27,552 nucleotides of DNA from a virus. The stretch's first letter is position 1. Every line of letters starts with the position of its first letter. This document shows, one piece after another, positions 8,440 through 16,628 of the stretch. A program made the translations under genes and the position numbers. Location: the IMG/VR virus record IMGVR_UViG_3300036944_000289, positions 1 through 27,552 of that record; one strand, written 5' to 3'. A model generated the notes under the pieces. That model had not been told where the DNA came from, ran no database searches, and was given only the letters and a program-made list of their open reading frames with translations.

Positions 8440-8643
8440 TTACCTGTTTGCTATCTGAATTAATAAATCACGAATATTTTGAAGTTCATCCTTGATATCG
8501 TGCATCTCATTTTCTAAATTGGCTACCCTATTTGATTGCTCTTTCGCTTTGCGATACTTCTCTAAGGCGCTCTTATTCTTATTTATAAGAGCGCCTGTAG
8601 ATAAATCTTTCGCAAAATCTTCGTGGTCTGTATTTACAATCAT
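8440..8643 (-). CDS. Small coiled-coil protein, 67 residues, between baseplate and fibre genes
   Basis: No named function recognised. The first 30 residues are polar (NTDHEDFAKDLSTGALINK), and residues 34-66 form a clear heptad coiled coil (VANLENEMHDIKDELQNIRD then LLIQIA), suggesting a short trimeric or dimeric rod. The start overlaps the stop of the 1881-residue gene as ATGA, so translational coupling is likely. Short proteins of this type (NTD.., TGALIN.., coiled coil) recur in marine T4-type phages. Its place just before the long fibre suggests a fibre connector or assembly helper, which is inference. The coding sequence contains a perfect stem-loop and a late promoter core, listed separately. 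Confidence 0.75.
   Translation of the reverse strand: MIVNTDHEDFAKDLSTGALINKNKSALEKYRKAKEQSNRVANLENEMHDIKDELQNIRDLLIQIANR
8565..8596. repeat. Perfect 12-bp inverted repeat with 8-nt loop
   Basis: Arms 8565-8576 and 8585-8596 are perfectly complementary (AGGCGCTCTTAT and ATAAGAGCGCCT), separated by 8 bases. The stem has six or more G-C pairs at its base and A/T near the loop. No T run follows on either strand, so it is not a standard intrinsic terminator. It lies wholly inside the 67-residue coding sequence, where it encodes the GALINKNKSAL stretch. Confidence 0.9.
8580..8587 (-). promoter_or_regulatory. TATAAATA late promoter core inside the stem-loop
   Basis: Exact minus-strand late promoter core overlapping the inner arm and loop of the hairpin at 8565-8596. 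It is about 148 bases upstream of the 1594-residue fibre ATG, so a transcript from here would have a long leader beginning inside or just after the right arm of the repeat. It could give the fibre genes their own late promoter. Lower confidence because of the long spacing. Confidence 0.5.
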
Positions 8644-11600
8644 ATCGCCAACGCAATCGCTCTCATATCTTTGACCCTCGGAATTTTATCGTGACCAGCT
8701 GATGTCAAAACAATCTTCACTGCGAAATATTTATAGTCAGTATAGACAGCGCCACCAGCATCGATATACTTGAATGTTGTGCCGCTTTCGAGAACCGCAG
8801 AGCCTCCTGCTGTGGCAGAACTTGTTACAGTCGTCCCGTCAGATTGAACTCCCGTTGTTCCTAACGAATACTGGAATTCTCTAAAGTCGAAACGATTCGC
8901 ATTTGAGGATGTGAAGTTTGTTCTGTCTTCAGATTGCAGTTTCGTCCAAGGAATTTGTTCGAAAGGTGTTGCGTCCGCTGAGTTTTTGAACTTAGCATAT
9001 ACTGTGATATTAGAAGTCGGTGGCTTATAAGCAGTCAGCCAAATTTTGATATCTTCCGCATCTAGACCATCAGCAAGTTCAACCGTTCTTGAGATATACT
9101 TGGACGATGCTGCGCCTTCTACATTGCTATTCTCGTCGGTCAAATCATTGTTGATTAGATATTCGTAAATATCAACTGTTGAAATTTGGTGGTCGATAAA
9201 CGGAGAAGTGTCACGGGTTGTTGTGGAATTATTCGTCAAGTTCATTTCTAAAAGAAATGAGTTTTCAGTTGGTGCCAGCGATTTACTTTTAATGAAGGTC
9301 GGTGTGTTGTTGAAATATTTGTTATCATTGAAGTCGATATTGGTCGTGCCTCCTCCAAGATAATTGGTTGATCCATTTGAAAGTGCAGTTGCTGCTAGAG
9401 TTGTTTTTGTTCTTGTGAAGTTTGTTCTGTAGAACTGTGGCTGCAAATAACTTACTGGAATGGCGTCAACTGTACCAACAGTCGCAGTTGCTCCAGAATC
9501 AGCACCGATAATAACGTTGGTATTTGCGAAAACATGTCCAGTCTTAGCGCTTGAATTTTCAAGAATAAGTCTAACAGGATTACCTGATGTATTGAAGTAG
9601 TCTACATTTCCACTTACAGTTCTGAAATAATTGGCCGCAGAGTTTGCTCCAGAAGGAAATTCTCTTACAGTCAGAGAAGTATTATTGGCAACACTTGCAA
9701 TTTCTAGAACTTGATAATCAGTGCCATTTATATAAACAATATTTTCACCAGCAGCAAAAATGGAAGCGAATGATGTTCCAGTTCCAGTGATTGTTTGACT
9801 TGTTGTGTTTGCTGCAATTGTTCCTGCTGAATTTGATGATTGAACAAAAACTTTCTCACCGCGCTTAAACTTTCCAGCATAAGACGATACAGTGAAGAAC
9901 TCGTGGTCTTTGTTTGTCATGTCAAATGAACCAGAAGTGTTTGCAAATGCTGCTTTATACAGTTTGAATTTCAAGTTTTCGTCTTGGTATGGCGTCCATG
10001 CTTTGTTGTTTGTAGAAGTAAACAGTGTCCCAGACGCAGAATCTGTTGTGATTTTTAAGCCTGTTCGCACATCTTCTAGACCAGTTTTTGCAAGCCAGAT
10101 GAGATAATCTGGATTAGATTGATCAGGAAGAACAACAACGCAGTATTCTACTCCTGATTTAAGAGCAACTGGAGCGTCAAATATTACAGTGGTCGCAAGA
10201 GAACCATCATCTGAAATATTAACATCTTCGGATTCTAAATGTATCGAACCAAAAGGAATTATTTCTGGTCCAGGAAAAGCATTGACAGTATTTCTAATCT
10301 GGACAGTTGCTCCTAAAGTTGTACTTTTATCTTTGAAGTAAAGATCAATTTTAGTTGCAAAGACTGCGCTATCGGAAGACATATCTTCATCGATAGTGAA
10401 AGTCTGAGCAATAGGGTCAGTTGCGTTACTTCTTACTTGTTCTCTAAAGTCATCAAAAAAATCGTTGTCGTTGTCTCGTCTAGGTCTCACTGTGACATCT
10501 GTGTCTATAACATTTCGGGATCTTGAAACTTTTTCGATACTAGATTCACGAGTTGTTACTTGCAATGCAGTTTTTTCTACCGAGAAGTTGTATCCCCTAT
10601 ATGTCGCTTTAGATGATGATGTTGCAGCTTCAATAGAATTAAGATCATCAACATCCACGATAGTCAGAACTCTATCTCCAACATAGAATGTGTCTGCTGG
10701 CAATCTGAAGATTGCTCTTAGAACGCCTTTGTTGTCCGAGAAAATTTCATGCGAAATGCCAAATCTACCAGAACGAACCAATTCAGCATTCCGACGTGTG
10801 ATACCTTGTCTCGCAGGAACAACACTTGTATTCACATCTTTGCCATCAAAGAAGAAGTAGAAACGAGTATTTGGTCTTAAACCTTCCGAAAGTATTCTAA
10901 TATCTCTTTCTCTCAAAAATGGCTTAAAATCAAAATCAGTTACGAAGTCTCCAACTTGCTGCACATTTGTTTTGCCTGGTTTTACTGCTAAACTACTTGT
11001 TGTTACTCTTGTCGTTGTGGTAGTTGTTGTTGTGCGACCTTCTCTTTCTACATCGGTGCCCACTACTCTTCTATCAACACTTGAAAGTGGTACAAATTCT
11101 CCAATAGAGTCGATAATATCTCTTAACATTGCGGTATTATCGAATGATATATTAACATCAGGCGCAGTTACAACTTCTGGTGCACCATCGTATTCTGGAA
11201 ACAATGTAGTTGTTCCTGCAAAATTCCATAAACCAGTCACACAATTTCTAAAGTTTGTTGCGTATGGCTGATCGATAAACTTTTTGTCTGTTTTCGACAA
11301 AGTGATGCCTTCACCAAAATCAGTGGTGTTAGTTAAAGATCCAGAAACAACTTTCATGTCTAGGTTGTATTTTCTAAATCTAGGCGTCAATTCACTGTAT
11401 GCGGGATCGATTGCGGCCTTGAAATTTGTATCTTTAACATTTGCGATTTGTAAAGTGTCAAAGTTGTCAACAAGAATACCGTTTTTGAAACGATCAAGAC
11501 CTGCGCTATCTGTAACAACAAGGTCAGCAGATGATTTTTCCAAAGCATTTAATACGGTATAATATTCCATATTTTCTATGCGCTTTTCGATTGCGCCGAT

Positions 11601-14285
11601 ATCGCCCATAGTATATCTTCTATGTCTCTCTGTGGTTATATTTATACCATAATCAGGTTTACCTGATCTATTAGCAGTGATGCTAGGTAAAGAAGGATAT
11701 GGAGGAATATAATATGTCGCAAGTATCATACCCAAATTAGGTTTTTTAGGTGCTGTTGGATTTTCTGCAGGCTCACCTTGAATTAAAGTGAAACGGCCAT
11801 ATTCATCAATGATGAATAGGTCTTTTCTTGCAAGATAATATTCGTATGTCGCTTCGAGTATTTTATTAGGAGCAATCAATCTTAGATCATCTGTTCCGAA
11901 TGTCATGTTTGTTGTTTCAGTAGCAACACTTACGGTCACCACGTTTGCATCGCCTACTGTAGTCGCATACACGACCGTATTTGCAGCAAATGGTCTAAAG
12001 TCAATCTGGTCTCTTAGATATAGTAGCTTATTATCATTCGTCTCAAAAACTGGAATGTTTTCGGTGCGAATTTTATTGGCGGGAAGAGTTGCAGTTGTAT
12101 CATCAACAGGATAACTATCTACGGAAAAGAATGATTGTCCGTATGATCCAGTTGTAAGTTTTTTGAAAACTTTTAGCTTGACCAATACATATCTTTTACC
12201 ACCAGAAGAAACTGTAAATGATCTTTTCTTTTTGATGTAAGAAATTCCATAAAATTCTTCGTTGTCATTTTTCACAAGATTATATTGTCCAGTCACATCA
12301 ACTGCGCCAGTTGTGTAATTTGCGTTTGTTGTTTCAGTAATTTCTTCAATAGAAAATACATCTGGCAAACCTAGAGAATAAGTGCCACCAGTTCCGACTG
12401 TGTTCGTGTCAAACTTCACATATACAGTTTCGAGAGTTTTGCCAGTAGGCTTCACATTAACAGCTTTGACATTGTAGTATACTGTGGTGCTAAGTGAGGC
12501 GCTCAAAGTGGTGTCTGCCAACTGAATACTAAGAACTGTAGCGCCAACATTTGTTGTGATAGTCGCTGTTGACATAACCAGTGATGTGCCCTGATTATAT
12601 TCGTCACGGGTTTCATTGCATATAACCATAATCTCGGCTCTTGCGTCTGTTCCCAGAGTTGCGCTTGATCCATATGGGAAAATAAAACCTGTTGGTGCTG
12701 TGATAGACGCAAGTCCACCTGTGCTAAATGTCACAGTTGTTGAAGATGTTCTGTAAATATAATCTGTGTCCGCAGTTGTTATGGTCTTAATCGCATTTTT
12801 GCCTACAGGAAAAATTAGACTTTTGAATGATCCGTCTTTGAGAACGGCTTTGCCGCCTTCAAGAACAAGATTCGCAATAGCCGCAGGGCTTGCGTCATAG
12901 ATTGATCTTACAGTGGCAAAACTTTTGCCCGAGTTCATTTTGATATCAAACAAGTAAATTCTGAAGTTTGTGTTTGATGTTCCATCGCGCGTCACTGAGC
13001 GAACTTTTGCGGTTCCCCAAACATCTCCTGTAGGAGCAGATAGACCAGATGTAGAAGTTGCGGCTGTGGTAGCACCGTAAAGTGAAACAGTTTGTTGTGT
13101 CGTAAAGTCAAAATTGCCTAGATAGTTATTGACAACAATATAGTTTCCAAAGTTTGCGAGAATATCTTGCTGGGCTGCCGTTTCGAATGCGGTTGCTTTT
13201 GGCATATCAACTGTAATGCTACCAAGAATTTCAACTCTCTTACCTTCAACATAAGCGATACCAGCGCCGCAGACGGCTTCGAGTAGACTTGTATTAGAAA
13301 CACTTTGCTGCGCGCCGACACGAAAATCTTGAAGAGAATAGTTGCCAGATTCTTCAGAAGTTCTTTGTTCGATAAGTTTTTCGACACTATTAAATTGTGT
13401 TGTATTGTTGCGTCTTACAAGACGACCATTATCATATTCTTGAATGGCGAAAAATGTTTCATCTGCTTCTGCTTCTGCGAGTGTAAGTGTCGTTAGAATA
13501 GGAGTGAGTTTAAGACGATCTGCGCCAGGAGCATTGAAATTGTTGAAGCCATTTGCGTTGTCAAGCAGCGATGTATCGTTGTTGCTATTCACAACAGATT
13601 CAGCAGTTTGGAAACCAACGACTACACCATCTGGTATGGTGTTGTATTTGCTTACGATTGTTATTTGTGGATCGAAACGAACAAAGTGTCCTTTTTGAAA
13701 GACAATGCCGTCCGAACATTTTGTAGAATAGCAGTAGCCAACTGGCGCAAGTCCAACAGCATCAGCAGCGTTTGTTGCGGTGACTACAGTGTATGCGAGA
13801 TTTGTAAGCGCAACGTCTGTATACAATTGGATGCTTTCACCAGGTTGAAATACCTTAATATTTGTAAACCCTGCTTTGGTACTTGCGCCAAGATACTTGA
13901 TATATAGAGTATTCAAGTCTGGAGATTGCGATTCGAGACCTGTCTTGAATGTTTCGACAAAAGCCTTAACGCCCGTGATAGCGCCTAGAGCATACAGGTT
14001 TTGGTAGTTAGTCATAACGACTGGTTGACCGTTTGACTGCAAGTCGAGAATTTTAACATAGGCAAGGTTTCGGCTTTCGACAAAGTTACCGCCCTTGACG
14101 ATGCTGCCTTCTTTCAAAATATTCTCACCAAATCTTTCAATTTGATTCTGTAGAATAGTCTGAAGTTGAGTCAACTCTCTCGCTTGGACAGCAACCGCGG
14201 GTTTGAAAAGAACTCTGTGAAAGTTCTCGTCTTCATTAAAGTCATCATAGTATGGAGATACGTTAAAATCTGTAGTGATACCCAT
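8640..14285 (-). CDS. Giant DUF4815-like structural protein, 1881 residues
   Basis: Virion structural protein, probably of the baseplate periphery. The N-terminus (PYYDDFNEDENFHRVLFKP, VQARELTQLQTILQNQIERF) matches the DUF4815 type seen in large structural proteins of marine myoviruses. Later landmarks are LYLRDQIDFRPF, GAIEKRIENMEYYT with LDRFKNGILVDNF, an eight-threonine run near residue 1083, DPIAQTFTIDEDM with KIDLYFKDK, and DENLKFKLYKA. A late segment (FKRGEKVFVQSSNSAGTI, DSGATATVGTV) resembles modules in the gp7-like and gp8-like neighbours. The end has IPRVKDMRAIALAI. It sits where T4 has genes 9 and 10, so it may bridge wedge and fibres; that is inference from order, not homology. The ATG follows gp8 by 17 bases with a weak AAGG site about 11 bases upstream. 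Confidence 0.8.
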   Translation of the reverse strand: MGITTDFNVSPYYDDFNEDENFHRVLFKPAVAVQARELTQLQTILQNQIERFGENILKEGSIVKGGNFVESRNLAYVKILDLQSNGQPVVMTNYQNLYALGAITGVKAFVETFKTGLESQSPDLNTLYIKYLGASTKAGFTNIKVFQPGESIQLYTDVALTNLAYTVVTATNAADAVGLAPVGYCYSTKCSDGIVFQKGHFVRFDPQITIVSKYNTIPDGVVVGFQTAESVVNSNNDTSLLDNANGFNNFNAPGADRLKLTPILTTLTLAEAEADETFFAIQEYDNGRLVRRNNTTQFNSVEKLIEQRTSEESGNYSLQDFRVGAQQSVSNTSLLEAVCGAGIAYVEGKRVEILGSITVDMPKATAFETAAQQDILANFGNYIVVNNYLGNFDFTTQQTVSLYGATTAATSTSGLSAPTGDVWGTAKVRSVTRDGTSNTNFRIYLFDIKMNSGKSFATVRSIYDASPAAIANLVLEGGKAVLKDGSFKSLIFPVGKNAIKTITTADTDYIYRTSSTTVTFSTGGLASITAPTGFIFPYGSSATLGTDARAEIMVICNETRDEYNQGTSLVMSTATITTNVGATVLSIQLADTTLSASLSTTVYYNVKAVNVKPTGKTLETVYVKFDTNTVGTGGTYSLGLPDVFSIEEITETTNANYTTGAVDVTGQYNLVKNDNEEFYGISYIKKKRSFTVSSGGKRYVLVKLKVFKKLTTGSYGQSFFSVDSYPVDDTTATLPANKIRTENIPVFETNDNKLLYLRDQIDFRPFAANTVVYATTVGDANVVTVSVATETTNMTFGTDDLRLIAPNKILEATYEYYLARKDLFIIDEYGRFTLIQGEPAENPTAPKKPNLGMILATYYIPPYPSLPSITANRSGKPDYGINITTERHRRYTMGDIGAIEKRIENMEYYTVLNALEKSSADLVVTDSAGLDRFKNGILVDNFDTLQIANVKDTNFKAAIDPAYSELTPRFRKYNLDMKVVSGSLTNTTDFGEGITLSKTDKKFIDQPYATNFRNCVTGLWNFAGTTTLFPEYDGAPEVVTAPDVNISFDNTAMLRDIIDSIGEFVPLSSVDRRVVGTDVEREGRTTTTTTTTRVTTSSLAVKPGKTNVQQVGDFVTDFDFKPFLRERDIRILSEGLRPNTRFYFFFDGKDVNTSVVPARQGITRRNAELVRSGRFGISHEIFSDNKGVLRAIFRLPADTFYVGDRVLTIVDVDDLNSIEAATSSSKATYRGYNFSVEKTALQVTTRESSIEKVSRSRNVIDTDVTVRPRRDNDNDFFDDFREQVRSNATDPIAQTFTIDEDMSSDSAVFATKIDLYFKDKSTTLGATVQIRNTVNAFPGPEIIPFGSIHLESEDVNISDDGSLATTVIFDAPVALKSGVEYCVVVLPDQSNPDYLIWLAKTGLEDVRTGLKITTDSASGTLFTSTNNKAWTPYQDENLKFKLYKAAFANTSGSFDMTNKDHEFFTVSSYAGKFKRGEKVFVQSSNSAGTIAANTTSQTITGTGTSFASIFAAGENIVYINGTDYQVLEIASVANNTSLTVREFPSGANSAANYFRTVSGNVDYFNTSGNPVRLILENSSAKTGHVFANTNVIIGADSGATATVGTVDAIPVSYLQPQFYRTNFTRTKTTLAATALSNGSTNYLGGGTTNIDFNDNKYFNNTPTFIKSKSLAPTENSFLLEMNLTNNSTTTRDTSPFIDHQISTVDIYEYLINNDLTDENSNVEGAASSKYISRTVELADGLDAEDIKIWLTAYKPPTSNITVYAKFKNSADATPFEQIPWTKLQSEDRTNFTSSNANRFDFREFQYSLGTTGVQSDGTTVTSSATAGGSAVLESGTTFKYIDAGGAVYTDYKYFAVKIVLTSAGHDKIPRVKDMRAIALAI
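8728..8735 (-). promoter_or_regulatory. TATAAATA core upstream of the 67-residue gene
   Basis: Exact minus-strand late promoter core in the 3' end of the 1881-residue gene, 85 bases before the ATG of the coiled-coil gene. It also encodes YKYF in the upstream protein, so chance is a real alternative. Confidence 0.4.
11014..11037 (-). repeat. Run of eight threonine codons
   Basis: The DUF4815-like protein has eight consecutive threonines flanked by arginines, then VTTSS. The codons are mixed (ACA, ACT, ACC, ACG), so the run is kept at protein level and is not a young trinucleotide expansion. It separates an N-terminal two-thirds from the LRERDIRIL and FYFFFDG region and looks like a linker. 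Confidence 0.7.
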
Positions 14286-14302
14286 GTTGGTGTTTGCCTT
14301 TA

Positions 14303-16618
14303 TTAAAATTCGATAATTAGTTTAACTTTTTCGGTCTGAGTTGCGCTTCTATCAACTGGCGTAAAGTTTTCGGTATACAAAAACTCTCCTGATCCGTCTA
14401 CGACATAATTTCTGTCATATGATCTGCCTGTTATTTTAGCTTCAGCCTTCGATGTCTGTCCTACAAATGTATTTATCGTACCTGCAAGATCATCTGACAC
14501 AGAAAAGAAACCTCTTACATTTGTTAATCCAATAACTGTGCTTGTCGCGCCGCTATTGCGTGAATGTACATATCCAATAGCGTTGGCTTGGAAAGTGTTG
14601 TCTGTAGATAATACAGAAGATACTTTTCCTGAAGTCGCGCCCGTAATAAAATTCACAGAACTATTGCCAACTGCGAAATTTCCTGTTATATTAGTGAGTG
14701 TGAGAACTGTATCATACCGAGCGGATACGATACCAGTAGCAGCCGTATTCGCTTGTGTGATAACTTCACCTTCAACATATTCGTAAGCATTTCGGTCAGT
14801 TGTGAGTGTAATGATATCTGAACCTAGAGTAGATATGCCTTCTTGAATTACCAATTCATCTTCTACAAAACCACTGCCTGTTGGACCAGCGTAAAGCATC
14901 TCTACCTGAAAGATTTGCCTTTGATCAAATGTTTCAACAGACTTGTTAACAGATGCGACAGGAGAAACGTAATTGCTTGTTTGCCCTGTGACAAAATTTA
15001 CAGTAGAATTTCCTGACCCAAAGAAACCTCTCACATTCGAAAGTCTCACCACACTGCCGTCTCTATTCACAACAGTTCCTGTTGCTCCAGTATTTGCTTG
15101 TAGAATTGTTTCGCCTGCCGTAAAACTAGACGATGTGAATGTGTTTGCGAGTGTGATTTGGACGTTTGCGAAAAGTGGGTCTTTTAGGATACTGATTTTT
15201 CTAAAGTCGTTATCAATAGAAATTGTATTCGTTTCAGTGTTCGCAAAAGACATACCGATGCCAACTTTGTTTGCAAACAGTTCATTAATTACATTCGAGC
15301 CGTGTCCACCTGGAGGAGAAATGATAGCTCTTGATTGTGCAGATGTGCTACTGATTGCAAGATTTGACGCCAAATCGATAAGACCTGTGTTTGCAATAAT
15401 CTGAATATCAGCGTATGTGTAGTTTGTGCCTGAATTGATAATTTCAATTTCTGCAATTGTGTTCGCTGTAGGATTAACAGTCACAACAGCGTTTGCGCTT
15501 TGTCCATCGCCCGAAATAATAACTCTAGGTCCAATTTCAAAAATAGAAGTCGAATCTGGCAATACATCCAATGGTGAATTTAATAGGACACGGCGTTCAT
15601 CACCAGTTACGATATACTCGGTAATCGTTTTCAATTGCCCAGCGCCTGTACCAGAACGAATATAGAACGAGTTATTCTTATAGAAGTCCGTGTTTGAAGA
15701 CAATTCGGCAGTAATCTTTGTAGCCGAAGAAATTGTCTGTGATGTGTTACTCGTCGCTCCGATAATAGTTCTACCTGCTGTGAAATTTCTCAAAGCGGCG
15801 GTTATTCTCATGGTGTTGTTTGCGGAATACAATGCAACAACAACACCCGAAGCTGTTTTGTTATTCGTATTCAAAGAGGTGACTTCTTCTTTGCGAAAAC
15901 CAGTAATGCTAGGAACAGTCACGAGATAATCGGTAAACTTTTCACCATTCAATGAGTATAGCAAAGTGTTACCAGCAACAGCAGATTCTTTTACAGTTCC
16001 GAATGCATAACTATTATACTGTGAACCAGGGTTTGTAATGAGAATTGTATTGATAGCGCCCTCAACAGCAGCACTTGTGACATTTGCATTTTCGATGAAT
16101 GGGATGTAATCAGACGTTGCAAATTTTGAATAGTTTGTTGAATTGATCGAATACATATATTTCCATTGATAACCATCAGTGGTCAAATAAATTTCATCTT
16201 GAACATCAATTTCAGAAAACAGAGGCTGATCCGTAGAAACTACACCTCCATTATTGGATAAACATTTGAAGATGTGATATGATCCAGATTCGATTGACGA
16301 AACATAGAAGTTTTTGTTTTGCAAATCGATTGCAAGGTCGTCATACATGTCATATACTGTGCCAGAAGTCCAAGCAATATTGCGAATCATATGCTTTACA
16401 TCAGTCGGCACAACATGCTTGCCGAAAAGCATATCATCATACAATTCATAATGCGTATAATTTTGAGTGTTCTCTGGGCTAGGTGCTGAAGCATCATTCG
16501 TAAATGGCGTGCTTTTGTGTCCAGTCACGTAATAAATTGTATTAGCGCTTTCGCTGAAAGACTCCACAAACTGTCTTGCCATATGAGTTTTGAAATTTTG
16601 CGTGATAAGTTTAGTCAT
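14303..16618 (-). CDS. gp8: Baseplate wedge protein gp8-like, enlarged (771 residues)
   Basis: Wedge subunit related to T4 gp8 (334 residues). Both ends align by eye with T4: ITQNFKTHMARQFVESF and IYYVTGHKSTPF at the start, VPTDVKHMI-R--W and DGYQWKYMYSI in the first 160 residues, and TQTEKVKLIIEF at the end. About 400 extra residues lie between, including two ITNPGSQY-like motifs (about 195 and 397), the conserved ISPPGGHGSN (about 434-443), and three tandem modules (about 500-558, 613-674, 684-731) with GE-I-QANT-ATG-V, then L-N--G-F then TG-TS. I chose ATG at 16616-16618 over a TTG one codon earlier because AAGGA sits 7 bases before the ATG. The protein should sit in the wedge with gp6 and gp7. 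Confidence 0.85.
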   Translation of the reverse strand: MTKLITQNFKTHMARQFVESFSESANTIYYVTGHKSTPFTNDASAPSPENTQNYTHYELYDDMLFGKHVVPTDVKHMIRNIAWTSGTVYDMYDDLAIDLQNKNFYVSSIESGSYHIFKCLSNNGGVVSTDQPLFSEIDVQDEIYLTTDGYQWKYMYSINSTNYSKFATSDYIPFIENANVTSAAVEGAINTILITNPGSQYNSYAFGTVKESAVAGNTLLYSLNGEKFTDYLVTVPSITGFRKEEVTSLNTNNKTASGVVVALYSANNTMRITAALRNFTAGRTIIGATSNTSQTISSATKITAELSSNTDFYKNNSFYIRSGTGAGQLKTITEYIVTGDERRVLLNSPLDVLPDSTSIFEIGPRVIISGDGQSANAVVTVNPTANTIAEIEIINSGTNYTYADIQIIANTGLIDLASNLAISSTSAQSRAIISPPGGHGSNVINELFANKVGIGMSFANTETNTISIDNDFRKISILKDPLFANVQITLANTFTSSSFTAGETILQANTGATGTVVNRDGSVVRLSNVRGFFGSGNSTVNFVTGQTSNYVSPVASVNKSVETFDQRQIFQVEMLYAGPTGSGFVEDELVIQEGISTLGSDIITLTTDRNAYEYVEGEVITQANTAATGIVSARYDTVLTLTNITGNFAVGNSSVNFITGATSGKVSSVLSTDNTFQANAIGYVHSRNSGATSTVIGLTNVRGFFSVSDDLAGTINTFVGQTSKAEAKITGRSYDRNYVVDGSGEFLYTENFTPVDRSATQTEKVKLIIEF

Positions 16619-16628
16619 CAATTATTCC

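Noticed and set aside
7528-8463. A 311-codon open frame on the plus strand
   Set aside because: It lies antisense to the fibre gene, where biased Asn/Thr/Val codons leave few stops on the other strand. The product is a hydrophobic low-complexity Val/Thr/Ser mix with no domain, and no plus-strand operon exists here.
11014-11037. Trinucleotide microsatellite
   Set aside because: The eight threonine codons are mixed, so there is no simple DNA repeat to slip.
11639-11646. TATAAATA inside the 1881-residue gene
   Set aside because: No minus-strand gene starts within hundreds of bases; it encodes GINI in frame and is expected by chance in AT-rich DNA.
16619-16621. TTG as the start of the gp8-like gene
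   Set aside because: An ATG follows directly, with better spacing from AAGGA.
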